DNA of 64,000 nt, taken from the NCBI RefSeq assembly GCF_002087085.1, contig NZ_MWQY01000012.1, positions 62,001 to 126,000 of the forward strand, read 5' to 3'. A program made the position numbers and the translations under genes. This document shows, one piece after another, positions 25,401-34,126 of this stretch. The stretch comes from Marispirochaeta aestuarii. Lineage in GTDB: Bacteria; Spirochaetota; Spirochaetia; JC444; Marispirochaetaceae. Under the pieces are notes generated by a model. The model ran no database searches. It was not told the origin of the DNA and worked only from the letters and a program-made list of their open reading frames with translations. Within the stretch, counting starts at the first letter, position 1, and each line of letters begins with the position of its first letter.

Positions 25401-26372
25401 ATGCGAATCATCATTACCGGGGCCGCCGGTTTTATCGGCTCAAATCTGTCCCGCCGCCTTATCGGCGGTCACAGAGTAATCGGCATAGATAATTTCGACC
25501 CCTTCTACGATCGACGGATCAAGGAGCGCAACCTGGTCGGTTTGAAGGATCACACAAACTTCCGCCTGTATGAGGCGGACATTACCGATGCTTCAGAAAT
25601 GGAGAGGATATTCCAGGAAGAAAAACCGGATCTGGTGGTGCACCTGGCGGCCAGGGCGGGGGTTCGTCCCTCCATAGAAAACCCGGCGGGCTATGCCGAG
25701 ACCAATATAAACGGCACCATCTCCCTTCTGCAGGCCGCCCGTAAAGCCGGAGTCCGGGATTTCGTCTTTGCCTCCTCCTCCTCGGTCTACGGTAATACGA
25801 AGGAAGTCCCCTTTTCCGAGAGCTCCTTCGTGGACCATCCCATCTCTCCCTACGCGGCCACCAAAAAAGCGGGAGAGCTGATCTGTCACACCTACAGCCA
25901 TCTCTACGGTATGCGCATCGCCTCTTTGCGTTTTTTTACCGTCTACGGCAGGGGGCAGCGGCCGGACCTGGCTATCGCCAAGTTTACCCGCATGATCGAC
26001 CATGACGAGGAGATCCCCTTTTACGGCGACGGAACGACTGAGAGGGACTACACCTATATCGACGATATCCTGGACGGTATTCAGGGGGCTGTCCGATGGC
26101 TTCTGGAACAGAAGGAAGGCACCCACGAAGTCTTCAATCTGGGAGAATCCCATACCACCACGCTGTCCGATCTGGTAGCGACCATCGAAAAGGCCCTCGG
26201 GAAAAAGGCGAGGATAAAGCGGCTCCCCATGCAGCCCGGGGATGTACTGCGTACTTTTGCGGACGTGTCAAAGGCCCGGAAAGCTTTCGGCTACAATCCT
26301 TCGACCCTGCTTGCCGGGGGGGTAGAGGCGTATATAAAGTGGTACCGGGAGAACTCCGGGACGAGATATTGA
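25401..26372 (+). CDS. UDP-glucuronate 4-epimerase-like SDR
   Basis: A 323-residue extended SDR. IITGAAGFIGSNLSRRL is the NAD motif; IDNFDPFYDRRIKERNL is the signature of UDP-glucuronate epimerase/GAE-type enzymes; HLAARAGVRPSIENP, FASSSSVYGNTKEVPF and SPYAATKKAGELI give Ser-Tyr-Lys catalytic residues. YGDGTTERDYTYIDDILDGI and QPGDVLRTFADVSKARKAFG close the domain. It would convert UDP-GlcA to UDP-GalA, or a related nucleotide sugar. It stands alone after a repeat element and just before the VapBC operator; it can serve any of the glycan loci. GDP- or UDP-GalE activity is the alternative. Confidence 0.82.
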   Translation: MRIIITGAAGFIGSNLSRRLIGGHRVIGIDNFDPFYDRRIKERNLVGLKDHTNFRLYEADITDASEMERIFQEEKPDLVVHLAARAGVRPSIENPAGYAETNINGTISLLQAARKAGVRDFVFASSSSVYGNTKEVPFSESSFVDHPISPYAATKKAGELICHTYSHLYGMRIASLRFFTVYGRGQRPDLAIAKFTRMIDHDEEIPFYGDGTTERDYTYIDDILDGIQGAVRWLLEQKEGTHEVFNLGESHTTTLSDLVATIEKALGKKARIKRLPMQPGDVLRTFADVSKARKAFGYNPSTLLAGGVEAYIKWYRENSGTRY

Positions 26373-26398
26373 CGTGCGGAATTATTAATATTTACATG

Positions 26399-26426
26399 GT
26401 ATGCAATATGTAGTAGTTTTGCATAC
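26399..26426 (+). promoter_or_regulatory. Inverted-repeat operator of the VapBC pair
   Basis: GTATGCAA (26399-26406) and TTGCATAC (26419-26426) are perfect 8-base arms separated by 12 bases, one base before the ribosome site AGGAGG. Placement matches autoregulatory operators bound by RHH antitoxin-toxin complexes. Confidence 0.6.
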
Positions 26427-26437
26427 AGGAGGAGCGT

Positions 26438-26683
26438 ATGCCCTTATTACAGGTCAGAGACATTCCGGAAGATTTGTATGAAAAACTATCCCGTGTTGCC
26501 GAGCAGGATAATCGAAGTATTGCTCAGGAAACAATTGTTTTATTGAAGCAGGCACTGGCCTACAAAGAAAGCAGAATCTCCAGACGAAAAAGGATTTTAC
26601 ACGAGATTAGCAGCAATAAAGTCGAGAATGCTGACACCTTTCCGGATCCGGCTGATTTGCTGCGGGAAGATCGAGGCAGATGA
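26438..26683 (+). CDS. VapB/FitA-type antitoxin
   Basis: An 81-residue protein with PLLQVRDIPEDLYEKLSRVA followed by NRSIAQETIVLLKQAL, the ribbon-helix-helix fold of FitA/VapB antitoxins (here of the Arc/plasmid-stability group). The C-terminal acidic-basic tail (ENADTFPDPADLLREDRGR) would wrap the toxin active site. AGGAGGAG is an excellent ribosome site. Overlaps the toxin gene by four bases. Expected to repress its own promoter through the palindrome at 26399-26426. Confidence 0.82.
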   Translation: MPLLQVRDIPEDLYEKLSRVAEQDNRSIAQETIVLLKQALAYKESRISRRKRILHEISSNKVENADTFPDPADLLREDRGR

Positions 26684-27075
26684 TTGTTGTATTGGATGCC
26701 AGTGCGGGAATTGAGATAGCATTGGTACGGGAGAAATCCGCAATTTTATCTGCTGTTCTGGAAAAAGCCACGAAGGTTATTACTTCCGATTTGTATAAAG
26801 CAGAAACGGGGAACGTGATCTGGAAATACTATATCGCCGGGCTATTAAAAAGGGATGAAGTATTTCGGAGATTATCATACTGCGACAATTTAATAGATGA
26901 CTATGTAGACATTGCCGAGAATAATGAAGAAGCCTTAATTGAAGGAATACGATTGAATCATTCAATTTATGATCTTCTATATTTCACCCTGGCCAGACGA
27001 AAAGGCGCAATATTGATGACTCTCGACAAAAAGCTTAAAGAGATCGCCATAAACAATGGAATCGAAGTGGTATAA
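26680..27075 (+). CDS. VapC-family PIN-domain toxin
   Basis: A 131-residue PIN ribonuclease. The four acidic residues of the Mg2+ site are visible: Asp6 in VVLDASAG, Glu42 in YKAETGN, Asp98 in SIYDLLYF and Asp116 in MTLDKKLK. Would cleave tRNA or rRNA when free of antitoxin. ATG 26680 overlaps the antitoxin stop, which is classic for VapBC operons. Its end is five bases from the convergent WecA-family gene. Confidence 0.88.
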   Translation: MIVVLDASAGIEIALVREKSAILSAVLEKATKVITSDLYKAETGNVIWKYYIAGLLKRDEVFRRLSYCDNLIDDYVDIAENNEEALIEGIRLNHSIYDLLYFTLARRKGAILMTLDKKLKEIAINNGIEVV

Positions 27076-27079
27076 AAAA

Positions 27080-28165
27080 CTACTCCTCTTCTTCCCGCCG
27101 TATCTTGTTTTTCTGAACATGCTTGTGGGTATAGTGGATCACGGTAAAAAAGAGGGTGACGATTAATCCCGCGGACAGAAAAAGGAATACCCCCACCTCC
27201 TGGGAGTGGCTGGTCAGTGGTACGGCGATTACGCAGAGGGCTATCTGCAGGGAGTAAATAATAGCCAGCAGGCTGCGGCTGCTGAATCCAAGGTTCAGCA
27301 GTTTGTGGTGCAGGTGCGAGCGATCCGGGGAAAAGACGCTTTTTTTGTCCCGCAGGCGGCGCCAGACGGCGGCGATGGTGTCGCTGATGGGTATCGCCAG
27401 AATTATCATGGCGTGGGCCAGGGAAATGCTTTCGCCATGGTCGGATCCCTGGTCGATCAGGGGCAGAACGGCCACCATGAATCCGAGGAACTGACTTCCT
27501 CCGTCCCCCATAAAGAGCTTTGCCGGGGGCAGGTTGAAAACCAGAAAACCCCAGACAGCCCCTGCCAGGATAAAGCTGCCCATGGCTGCCTGGTAGTTTT
27601 CCTTGGTCAGGAAGAGGATACCGAAGCTGATGGCAGCGATGGAGGTTATGCCTCCTGCCAGACCGTCGGAACCGTCTATCATGTTGACGGCATTGATGAT
27701 GCCGATGATCCAGATCAGGGTCAGGGGATAACGGAAAAGTCCGAACTTAAGGGAATCGGGAAAAAACGGGATCGCTATCCGCTTGAAGGTGAAATCGGCA
27801 GCCAGCACCAGAACGGCGGCAATCAGCTGTATGACGATTTTATTCCGGGCATGAAGATTCCGCAGATCATCGACTACTCCGAAGAGGAAAATCAGCAGGC
27901 CGGCTATAATTACCAGGATAAAGCGGAATCCCCAGTTGTCCGGCAGAGGAAACTGGCGCTCCAGAACAAAGGTAAAAACAAGGATTGTCAGTATATAGGC
28001 GCTGAAAAAACCCAGGCCGCCCAGGCGTGATATCTCGCCGGTATGTATCTTGCGATGGTCCTGGTCGTCGTACCAGCCCATCCGATGGGAGAGCTTCATA
28101 ATAAGCGGCATGGAAGCCAGGGAAATCAGGAATGCCATAAGGGGCGCCGTAAGTAAAACGTGCAT
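27080..28165 (-). CDS. WecA/TagO-family undecaprenyl-phosphate sugar-1-phosphate transferase
   Basis: A 361-residue integral membrane enzyme with about ten hydrophobic segments. VDDLRNLHARNKIVIQL, AVNMIDGSDGLAGG, FMGDGGSQFLGF and the late HxH-type loop DRSHLHHKLLNLG are the cytoplasmic motifs of polyprenyl-phosphate GlcNAc-1-P transferases (MraY/WecA superfamily). SHRMGWYDDQDHRKIHTGEI at the N-terminus fits WecA/TagO rather than MraY. It would load the first sugar-phosphate onto undecaprenyl phosphate. The adjacent GT4 gene (three bases upstream on the same strand) probably adds the next residue. Confidence 0.88.
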   Translation of the reverse strand: MHVLLTAPLMAFLISLASMPLIMKLSHRMGWYDDQDHRKIHTGEISRLGGLGFFSAYILTILVFTFVLERQFPLPDNWGFRFILVIIAGLLIFLFGVVDDLRNLHARNKIVIQLIAAVLVLAADFTFKRIAIPFFPDSLKFGLFRYPLTLIWIIGIINAVNMIDGSDGLAGGITSIAAISFGILFLTKENYQAAMGSFILAGAVWGFLVFNLPPAKLFMGDGGSQFLGFMVAVLPLIDQGSDHGESISLAHAMIILAIPISDTIAAVWRRLRDKKSVFSPDRSHLHHKLLNLGFSSRSLLAIIYSLQIALCVIAVPLTSHSQEVGVFLFLSAGLIVTLFFTVIHYTHKHVQKNKIRREEEE

Positions 28166-28168
28166 CGC

Positions 28169-29293
28169 TTAACCTCTGCCTTTTAATATATCATCGACAG
28201 TTTGCAGGTAGGTGTTTATTACAATCGCCTCATCAAAGTTTTCTTTTACCAGTTTCCTGGAGGCCTTTCCCATGGCCTCTATTTCCGTGTCTGAAAGATT
28301 CAGCATCTTTTCCATCTTGTCCGCCAGATCCGCGGTGTCTCCGGGGCGGCACAGGAAGCCGTTGATTCCGTCCATAACCGGTTCCCGGGTCCCCACGGAG
28401 TCCGCGGCGATAAGGGGCTTTCCCATGGAAGCTGCTTCGAGGAGTGAGCGGGGCACCCCTTCACGATAGCGGGAAGGCAGGACCATGCAGTCCGCCTGGG
28501 CCAGAGCCTCCCGGATCTCGTCGGTGGGGCCGGGGACTTCTATGATGCCCCGTTCCTCTGCGGAGTTCAGGAGCTTCTTGTCTGCCGCCCAGGGATCGCT
28601 GCTGTCGTAGGGTCCGACCAGCATAAATCGGACCTCCGGATGCCGGGCTTTGACCTTCTCCGCAGCGGCGATAAAATCTTCCACCCCCTTGGCTTTCAGA
28701 AGCCGGCCGACGAAGAGGAAGCAGAAGGGCCCCTCCGGTCGAGGACGGGGTGCAAAGTAATCGGGATTGACCCCTGAGCCGGGAAGCCGCCCGGTCTGAT
28801 GTTTACGAACGAGTTTGCCGTCAAGAAAGAGCCTGCGGTCGTCGCTGTTCTGGAAAAAGATCATGTCCGCCCGGCTGAAGGCGTAACGGTAGAGCATGCG
28901 TACAGCCGCCTGCAGCGGCCCGTGGCGTTCGAAGACGGTTCCCAGGCCGGTAATGTTGTTGACGACGGGTATCCCCAGCCCTTTGGCTGCAATGGAACCG
29001 TAAATGTTGGGTTTTATCGTATACTGCAGTATGATTGAAGGAGAGAGTTCCCGGTAGATCCGCTTGTACTGGGACAGGGTCTTCAGGTCCCGGAGGGGAT
29101 TGATTCCCTTGGCGTCGAGTTCTATATCCCGGTACCCCAGGCCCATTTCGATCAGCTTTTCGGTGTAATCGTCCCGGGGAGCAACGACGCTTAAACGGTA
29201 GCCCGCATTCTGCAGGGCCTGGATAAGGGGCCTGCGGGTGTTCCAGACGTACCAGCAGCCGTTGTAGGATATGACTATGTGCTCTTTCTCCAT
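28169..29293 (-). CDS. Glycosyltransferase family 4 (PglA/CapM-like)
   Basis: A 374-residue GT-B enzyme. The start ATG at 29293 (MEKEHIVISYNGCWYVWNTR) gives the normal N-terminus; a longer open frame running back to 29845 lies across the opposite-strand lipoprotein gene and is rejected. LQYTIKPNIYGSIAAKGLGI, VNNITGLGTVFERH and FVGRLLKAKGVEDFIAA are GT4 markers, and YREGVPRSLLEAASMGKPLI is the EX7E nucleotide-sugar region. Followed three bases later by the WecA-type gene, so it likely transfers the second sugar onto undecaprenyl-PP-GlcNAc. The precise sugar is unknown. Confidence 0.85.
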   Translation of the reverse strand: MEKEHIVISYNGCWYVWNTRRPLIQALQNAGYRLSVVAPRDDYTEKLIEMGLGYRDIELDAKGINPLRDLKTLSQYKRIYRELSPSIILQYTIKPNIYGSIAAKGLGIPVVNNITGLGTVFERHGPLQAAVRMLYRYAFSRADMIFFQNSDDRRLFLDGKLVRKHQTGRLPGSGVNPDYFAPRPRPEGPFCFLFVGRLLKAKGVEDFIAAAEKVKARHPEVRFMLVGPYDSSDPWAADKKLLNSAEERGIIEVPGPTDEIREALAQADCMVLPSRYREGVPRSLLEAASMGKPLIAADSVGTREPVMDGINGFLCRPGDTADLADKMEKMLNLSDTEIEAMGKASRKLVKENFDEAIVINTYLQTVDDILKGRG

Positions 29294-29315
29294 TATTCCG
29301 TTACTATTGCATAAA

Positions 29316-30491
29316 ATGGCACTATTGGCAAAGACCGTCGGTTTTGCTGCGGTGATGCTCTGCATGCTCCCGATGTTTCTGGGTGGCTGTACGACAGAAA
29401 CCTGGGGCCGGTCGCGGACAACGCTGTACACCAGAGCCGCTGAGGGAGCCGGTGAAACGGCTGATGGGAGAATCCCTGAACGGGAACGCCTGCTTGTAGA
29501 GATGGACAGGCGCCGGGAAGAAGGCGCCGCGGAGTCCCGCCGGCTTATTGAGAAGTTTTTTCCTGATTCCGGGACGCTTGTATCTGAAGATCCGGAGGCG
29601 GCACGGGCGGCGGAGGCGGGGGAACTGAAGGCCGCCAGTGCAGCCTGGTGGGGTTTTGATGCCGGGGACGCCACGGATGCCCTGGCAGTAGCCTTGACCG
29701 CACCGGTGGAACTGCTTGTTATTCCCGCCATGGAAGGTCCGTGGATTTCCGGTCCCCTGGAAATAGACGGCCCCCGGCACATCCTTTTTGAACCCGGGGC
29801 GGAGCTCCTGGCAAGGGAGGGGGACTTCCGGGAGACCCGGGACACCCTGCTGCGTGTTTATCGAAAGGAGGATCTTGGCTTGACCGGCTACGGTGCCGGC
29901 ATCGCCATGCGCAAGTCTGATTACACCAAAGAACCCTACCAGTGGTCCCAGCACCGGCATGCCCTTGCGATTCTGGAATCCCGGAATATCCGTGTTGAAG
30001 GCTTCTCCATCGAGAGCGCCGGGGGTGACGGGATCTACATCGGACAAAGAAGGGGCGGACCGGTTCCACGGAACATTCTGCTTAAGAACCTTGTGCTGCG
30101 GAACAACTATCGGCAGGGGGTTTCGGTTATCTCTGTGGACGGTTTCCGTATGGAATATACTCATATATCCCATACCGGCGGGACTCCTCCGGGAGCGGCC
30201 ATCGATTTCGAACCCAACTCCGGACTGTACGGTCTGACCGATTGTGTCGTTGATTCCTGTCTCTTCGAGAAAAACGCCGGAGCGGCCCTTACGGTGCATC
30301 TTCCGAATGTGCTGGATACCCATCCTCCCGTGTCGATCCTGATACGGGACAGCCTGATTCTGGGAAATCCCCTCTCCCTGTGGGTCCACGGCCTTGGAAA
30401 CGGCGCACGGGGCAGCCTGGAGTTCAGTAATACCCGGGTTCGCGGTCTCGGCATTACCGGGCGCTCGGAGAGTTTCAGGATTATCCGCTAA
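29316..30491 (+). CDS. Right-handed beta-helix lipoprotein
   Basis: A 391-residue lipoprotein. ATG 29316 gives a signal sequence ending in LPMFLGGC, with the Cys as lipidation site. The central and C-terminal parts contain repeated short strands (SRNIRVEGFSIESAGGDGIY, NILLKNLVLRNNYRQGVSVI, LTDCVVDSCLFEKNAGAALT) typical of pectate-lyase-like parallel beta-helices (NosD/PbH1 repeats). It may bind or cut a polysaccharide outside the inner membrane. Transcribed divergently from the GT4 gene, 22 bases apart, so they could share a promoter region. Confidence 0.72.
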   Translation: MALLAKTVGFAAVMLCMLPMFLGGCTTETWGRSRTTLYTRAAEGAGETADGRIPERERLLVEMDRRREEGAAESRRLIEKFFPDSGTLVSEDPEAARAAEAGELKAASAAWWGFDAGDATDALAVALTAPVELLVIPAMEGPWISGPLEIDGPRHILFEPGAELLAREGDFRETRDTLLRVYRKEDLGLTGYGAGIAMRKSDYTKEPYQWSQHRHALAILESRNIRVEGFSIESAGGDGIYIGQRRGGPVPRNILLKNLVLRNNYRQGVSVISVDGFRMEYTHISHTGGTPPGAAIDFEPNSGLYGLTDCVVDSCLFEKNAGAALTVHLPNVLDTHPPVSILIRDSLILGNPLSLWVHGLGNGARGSLEFSNTRVRGLGITGRSESFRIIR

Positions 30492-30582
30492 GGCGGTACT
30501 CCGGCTGTCAGTGGTAAAAAGAGTTTTTTTTCTGTAGTATGCGGAAACAGGAAAAAAGATTTTCATAACAGGAGACATCTGT

Positions 30583-32247
30583 ATGCGGCGTCTTGCTTTT
30601 TATACGATCTTTCTTATGGCGGTACTGCTCCCCTTTACCGTCTTTGCCCTGGATATTACCGATCCTCTGGGCGATATATACGATGACATTCAGGTCTGGT
30701 ACGAAGCCGGGCTTATCGATGAGGTACCCTCCCTGCGGCCCTATCCGGCACAGGTGCTGGTGGCCGTTCTCAGGCAGGTGACCGCCCATTCTTCCACCCC
30801 GGCGGCCGACCGGCAGCAGGCGGAAGCCTACCTGGCGGCCCTCGAGGCTGAACGGGATATCGACGGGGTCTGGTTCGGCAAAGCCCAGCTGAAAAGCAGC
30901 GAGTCCGAGGAGTACCTCTTCGGCGGCGCCGGTATCGAGTACAACACCTGGTTCAGCGACTATGTCGCCCTGAACGGCCGCTGGGTAGCCTTCGGCAAGT
31001 ACGAGGGGGACGGCTACTATCCTGCGGGGGAGGGCCGGGAGCTGGACAGCTTCGACGACAATGCCGAGATGGCCGTGGCGGGACACCAGATCGACCTGCG
31101 GCAGCTCTTTACCAACTCCTTCAGTTTCGGCACCGACTCCCTCTATTTTCAGGCGGGAATCCACCGCAGCTCCTACGGTCCGGTTTTCGACAACGGCGCC
31201 GTCCTGGGAGGCTACGCCCATTACGCCCCCACCTTCAACGTGGTCTGGGACGAGGGCGGAAAGTTCGGCATGACCACGACCTATATGGAGCTCACCGCCA
31301 GCAACTACTACGGCGAGGAGGTCTTCTCCGACAAGCGCATGGCCATGCAGACCTATACCTACCGTCCGGTGGAATGGGCGGAATTCGAGTTCCTGCAGAG
31401 CATCGTCTACGGAAACCGTTTTGACCTGGTCTATTTTGTGCCCTTCAGTTTTCTCTTCTACAACCAGAACCTGGCGGGCTACGAGGACAACAGCTGGATG
31501 GGTTTTTCTGCGGCCCTGGATCTGCCCAGGCAGACGGGCTTCAACGCCGTGATCTATATCGATGATGCCCACTTCAACGATTTTCTGCGCTTCGACTTCA
31601 ACACCATGTTCAAGGCGGCCATCAACACCGAGTTCACCTGGACCCCCATGCACAGGTATCTGCGCCGCCTGTCCCTGGACTACCTGGCGGTGACGCCCTA
31701 TACCTACTCCCACAAAAGCGGGCGCTTTTCTGATTATCCGGAAACTGTGGGTGATGATGCAGTAAAATACTCTAAGTGGCTCGCGGAGAACGCCAACTAC
31801 CTGAATTACACCAGCTACGGGGACACCCTGGGGCCGGTGCTGGATCCCAACTCCGACCGTCTTACCCTGAAGTACAACGCCCGTCCCCTTCCCGGCCTGG
31901 ACGTCAAGCTTATCGGTCGCATGATCCGCCACGGGAATCCCACCGCGGAAGGTTATAATTCAGATGGAGTAACCGACGGATCCGTATACGACGACGGCTA
32001 CGACGATAACGAGGAGCATACCTTCAAGGACCTGCGCTTCCTTACCCAGGATGAGCTTGAGTACACCTTTACCGCCGGCTTTGACCTGGGCTACACCTTC
32101 GATCTAGATCCCCACACCATAAAGCTGCTCTTCGGCTACCGCCTCGAGCACATCCGGAACAAGATGAACGACGGCTACCCGGTCAAGGGCGACAACGAAA
32201 CCAGCCACTACCTGATGGGCGGTTTCGCCTACTCGTACCAGTTTTAG
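30583..32247 (+). CDS. Outer-membrane barrel protein, Wzi-like (first of pair)
   Basis: A 554-residue exported protein; RRLAFYTIFLMAVLLPFTVF is the signal peptide. It has the arrangement of capsule-assembly Wzi-like proteins: N-terminal helix-rich segment (residues 25-95, L-x-DIYDDIQVWYEAGLIDEVPS), then a long barrel (AFGKYEGDGYY, YFVPFSFLFYNQNLAGYED, FAYSYQF). The terminal Phe fits an outer-membrane protein. Wzi anchors capsule polysaccharide to the cell surface; in a spirochaete this can only be a suggestion. GGAGACATCTGTATG holds the ribosome site. Followed 12 bases later by a second protein of the same design. Confidence 0.6.
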   Translation: MRRLAFYTIFLMAVLLPFTVFALDITDPLGDIYDDIQVWYEAGLIDEVPSLRPYPAQVLVAVLRQVTAHSSTPAADRQQAEAYLAALEAERDIDGVWFGKAQLKSSESEEYLFGGAGIEYNTWFSDYVALNGRWVAFGKYEGDGYYPAGEGRELDSFDDNAEMAVAGHQIDLRQLFTNSFSFGTDSLYFQAGIHRSSYGPVFDNGAVLGGYAHYAPTFNVVWDEGGKFGMTTTYMELTASNYYGEEVFSDKRMAMQTYTYRPVEWAEFEFLQSIVYGNRFDLVYFVPFSFLFYNQNLAGYEDNSWMGFSAALDLPRQTGFNAVIYIDDAHFNDFLRFDFNTMFKAAINTEFTWTPMHRYLRRLSLDYLAVTPYTYSHKSGRFSDYPETVGDDAVKYSKWLAENANYLNYTSYGDTLGPVLDPNSDRLTLKYNARPLPGLDVKLIGRMIRHGNPTAEGYNSDGVTDGSVYDDGYDDNEEHTFKDLRFLTQDELEYTFTAGFDLGYTFDLDPHTIKLLFGYRLEHIRNKMNDGYPVKGDNETSHYLMGGFAYSYQF

Positions 32248-32259
32248 GAAACTGTACCA

Positions 32260-34005
32260 ATGCAGCCGGGAGTTCGCATAAAGCATTCAGCCTCTTTAAT
32301 TCTTCTGTTGTTTTCTGCTGCTCTGTTCGGGCAGAACCGTCAGGCGATCATCCCCTATGATTCTTCCCTGGTGGCGGAGCTGGGCATGGTCTACCGGGAG
32401 CTGGGAATGGCCCTGCCCTCGGATACGGCCCCCTGGACGGAGGCGGAGTTCCTCCTCATGCTGGACCGGGCCTATAATCAGGGCGGGCGGCTCTCCCCCG
32501 CGGCCAAGACTATCCTTGCGGGGATCCGGAAAGACTTAGAGAAAGATCCTGTCTACACGGAATTCGACGGTGCCCTGGCCGTCGATGCTTCGTTGAGCAT
32601 CGCGCTGGAGGGCTACCTGGGTTTTGTGGGTGACGATGAGAACAGGGAGTGGCTCAGGGGGTACGGAGAGCGGGAAGCTTTGCTTTTTGTTCCCGTGGAG
32701 CTCTACCTGCTGGACAATTTCTACGCCATGACCAGTCTGAGTCTTTCCCAGGACTACTTTGCGGTCCTGGACAGGCAGGAGAGCGGCAGCAACCTCCCCC
32801 TGGGCTTCAACGATCTTGAAAGCATGTACCCCCTGCATACCGCCCTCTCCGCCGGGGGGGAGCACTGGAACATCCGCTTTGCCCGGGAGACCCTGAACTG
32901 GGGAAGCGGCAAAACGGGAAACCTGCTGCTTGGGGCCAACGGTACGGTTCACGATTTTATCGAGCTGACTAGCTTCTGGAACCGCTTCAAGTTCACTTTT
33001 CTGCTGCTGGGCCAGGACACCTCGGCCTGGGACTGGGTGGACACGAATGGCAATGGGATTATTGATGCAGGCGATGGCGGCACGTTGTATACCGCCGGGA
33101 ACGAGATCTTTATCGCTCCAGTCTACGACAACAAGAACGACTCTTTTAACGATGCTGTATCCAGCCAGGAGACGGTACGCAACTTTCTGGCCCACAGGCT
33201 GGAGTTCCTCCCCCGGGACAACCTGCGCCTGGTCTTTACCGAGGCGGTCATGTATCAGGATCCCAGCTTTCAGTTCCGCTACCTGAATCCCATGATGGCC
33301 TTTCACAACTGGTACCAGACCGGCAGCGCCAACTACTTTATTACCCTGGAGGCCGATTATCTGCCCCTGCCGGGAGTTCGGCTCTACGGACAGTTCCTGG
33401 GAGACCAGATCGCCTTCTATTTCAACCGTCAAAGCGGCACCTACTCTGATGTTCCCGCCGCCATGGGTTACCTGGCGGGGCTGGATCTGCAGAAACCCCT
33501 TGCGGAGGGCTATCTTTTCGGCGGCCTGGAGTGGGTCAAGCTGGACCCCTACAACTACATCGACCGTTCCGGAATCAACCTCTGGTATCAGCGCCGAATT
33601 CTGAGCAACTACCTCGGCGGCCACCAGGCCCTGGTCATCACGCCCCTGGGCTACGAGAAAGGACCGGATTCCATGACCTTTTACGGGGAGTTCGGTTACA
33701 TGGTCCCCGGCAGCTGGGACGCCAAGATCAGCGCCGAGTTCTTCGTAAAGGGGGAAAATACCATAACCACAGTCTGGACCGACGAGGACGGTGCCGCCCA
33801 GGATGTGACCCCGTCGGGGAGCCATCCGATACAGACCCTCATTCTGGGCCTCGAGGGCGGGATGAACGGCTCCATGCTGGGGTTCCCGGACAGCATCTCG
33901 GTGAGTACCGGGGTAAACCTTATCCACGTTGAAAATTTCCTGCACGATCCCCGGGAGGATTTCTGGGACCTGCAGATCTGGTTGTCGGGAAAGTACAGGT
34001 TCTGA
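32260..34005 (+). CDS. Outer-membrane barrel protein, Wzi-like (second of pair)
   Basis: A 581-residue protein with signal sequence (ASLILLLFSAALFGQ). The N-terminal segment LVAELGMVYRELGMALPSDT, then helices, then barrel strands including HRLEFLPRDNLRLVFTEAVM and FRYLNPMMAFHNWYQTGSAN match the Wzi-like pattern more clearly than its neighbour. Residues ~262-274 (DTNGNGIIDAGDGG) form a Ca2+-loop-like DxNxDG turn. It ends in YRF with the terminal aromatic residue. It shares layout but little visible sequence with the upstream gene, suggesting an old duplication. A role in tethering surface polysaccharide is inferred. Confidence 0.62.
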   Translation: MQPGVRIKHSASLILLLFSAALFGQNRQAIIPYDSSLVAELGMVYRELGMALPSDTAPWTEAEFLLMLDRAYNQGGRLSPAAKTILAGIRKDLEKDPVYTEFDGALAVDASLSIALEGYLGFVGDDENREWLRGYGEREALLFVPVELYLLDNFYAMTSLSLSQDYFAVLDRQESGSNLPLGFNDLESMYPLHTALSAGGEHWNIRFARETLNWGSGKTGNLLLGANGTVHDFIELTSFWNRFKFTFLLLGQDTSAWDWVDTNGNGIIDAGDGGTLYTAGNEIFIAPVYDNKNDSFNDAVSSQETVRNFLAHRLEFLPRDNLRLVFTEAVMYQDPSFQFRYLNPMMAFHNWYQTGSANYFITLEADYLPLPGVRLYGQFLGDQIAFYFNRQSGTYSDVPAAMGYLAGLDLQKPLAEGYLFGGLEWVKLDPYNYIDRSGINLWYQRRILSNYLGGHQALVITPLGYEKGPDSMTFYGEFGYMVPGSWDAKISAEFFVKGENTITTVWTDEDGAAQDVTPSGSHPIQTLILGLEGGMNGSMLGFPDSISVSTGVNLIHVENFLHDPREDFWDLQIWLSGKYRF

Positions 34006-34016
34006 GAAAATTTTCC

Positions 34017-34045
34017 TTGCCGGATCGGGGTTCCTGTGATAGAAT
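34017..34045 (+). promoter_or_regulatory. Predicted sigma-70 promoter of the nucleoside operon
   Basis: TTGCCG (34017-34022) and TAGAAT (34040-34045) with a 17-base spacer. The first LacI-type operator begins one base downstream of the -10 hexamer, so repressor binding would block transcription start. Confidence 0.55.
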
Positions 34046-34046
34046 C

Positions 34047-34062
34047 ACTAAAACGTTTTAGT
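34047..34062 (+). promoter_or_regulatory. LacI-type operator 1
   Basis: Perfect 16-base palindrome ACTAAAACGTTTTAGT with central CG, the typical LacI-family half-site arrangement. It directly follows the predicted -10 box. An identical copy lies 49 bases downstream. Confidence 0.8.
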
Positions 34063-34095
34063 TGCGGCCGCCGCCGCTTATTATTTTACCGGATT

Positions 34096-34111
34096 ACTAA
34101 AACGTTTTAGT
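34096..34111 (+). promoter_or_regulatory. LacI-type operator 2
   Basis: A second exact copy of the 16-base palindrome, ending seven bases before the ribosome site (GGAGG, 34118-34122) of the regulator gene. Two identical sites 49 bases apart in front of the regulator suggest looping or cooperative autorepression. Confidence 0.8.
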
Positions 34112-34126
34112 TAAAGTGGAGGATCT

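Noticed and set aside
27206-28030. 274-residue plus-strand frame opposite the WecA-type gene
   Set aside because: Low-complexity Gln/Asp/Gly-rich translation and no motifs; the minus-strand membrane enzyme explains the region.
29294-29845. N-terminal extension of the minus-strand GT4 gene
   Set aside because: It would overlap the lipoprotein gene and consists of Ser/Arg/Ala-rich text before the proper GT4 start.
33040-33082. EF-hand/dockerin domain in the second Wzi-like protein
   Set aside because: Only a single DxNxDG-type loop is present without flanking helices or a second copy, so it was noted as a loop and not as a domain.
32536-33945. 469-residue minus-strand open frame under the second Wzi-like gene
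   Set aside because: High-GC shadow of the plus-strand gene; composition is low-complexity Gly/Val/Gln and lacks any domain.
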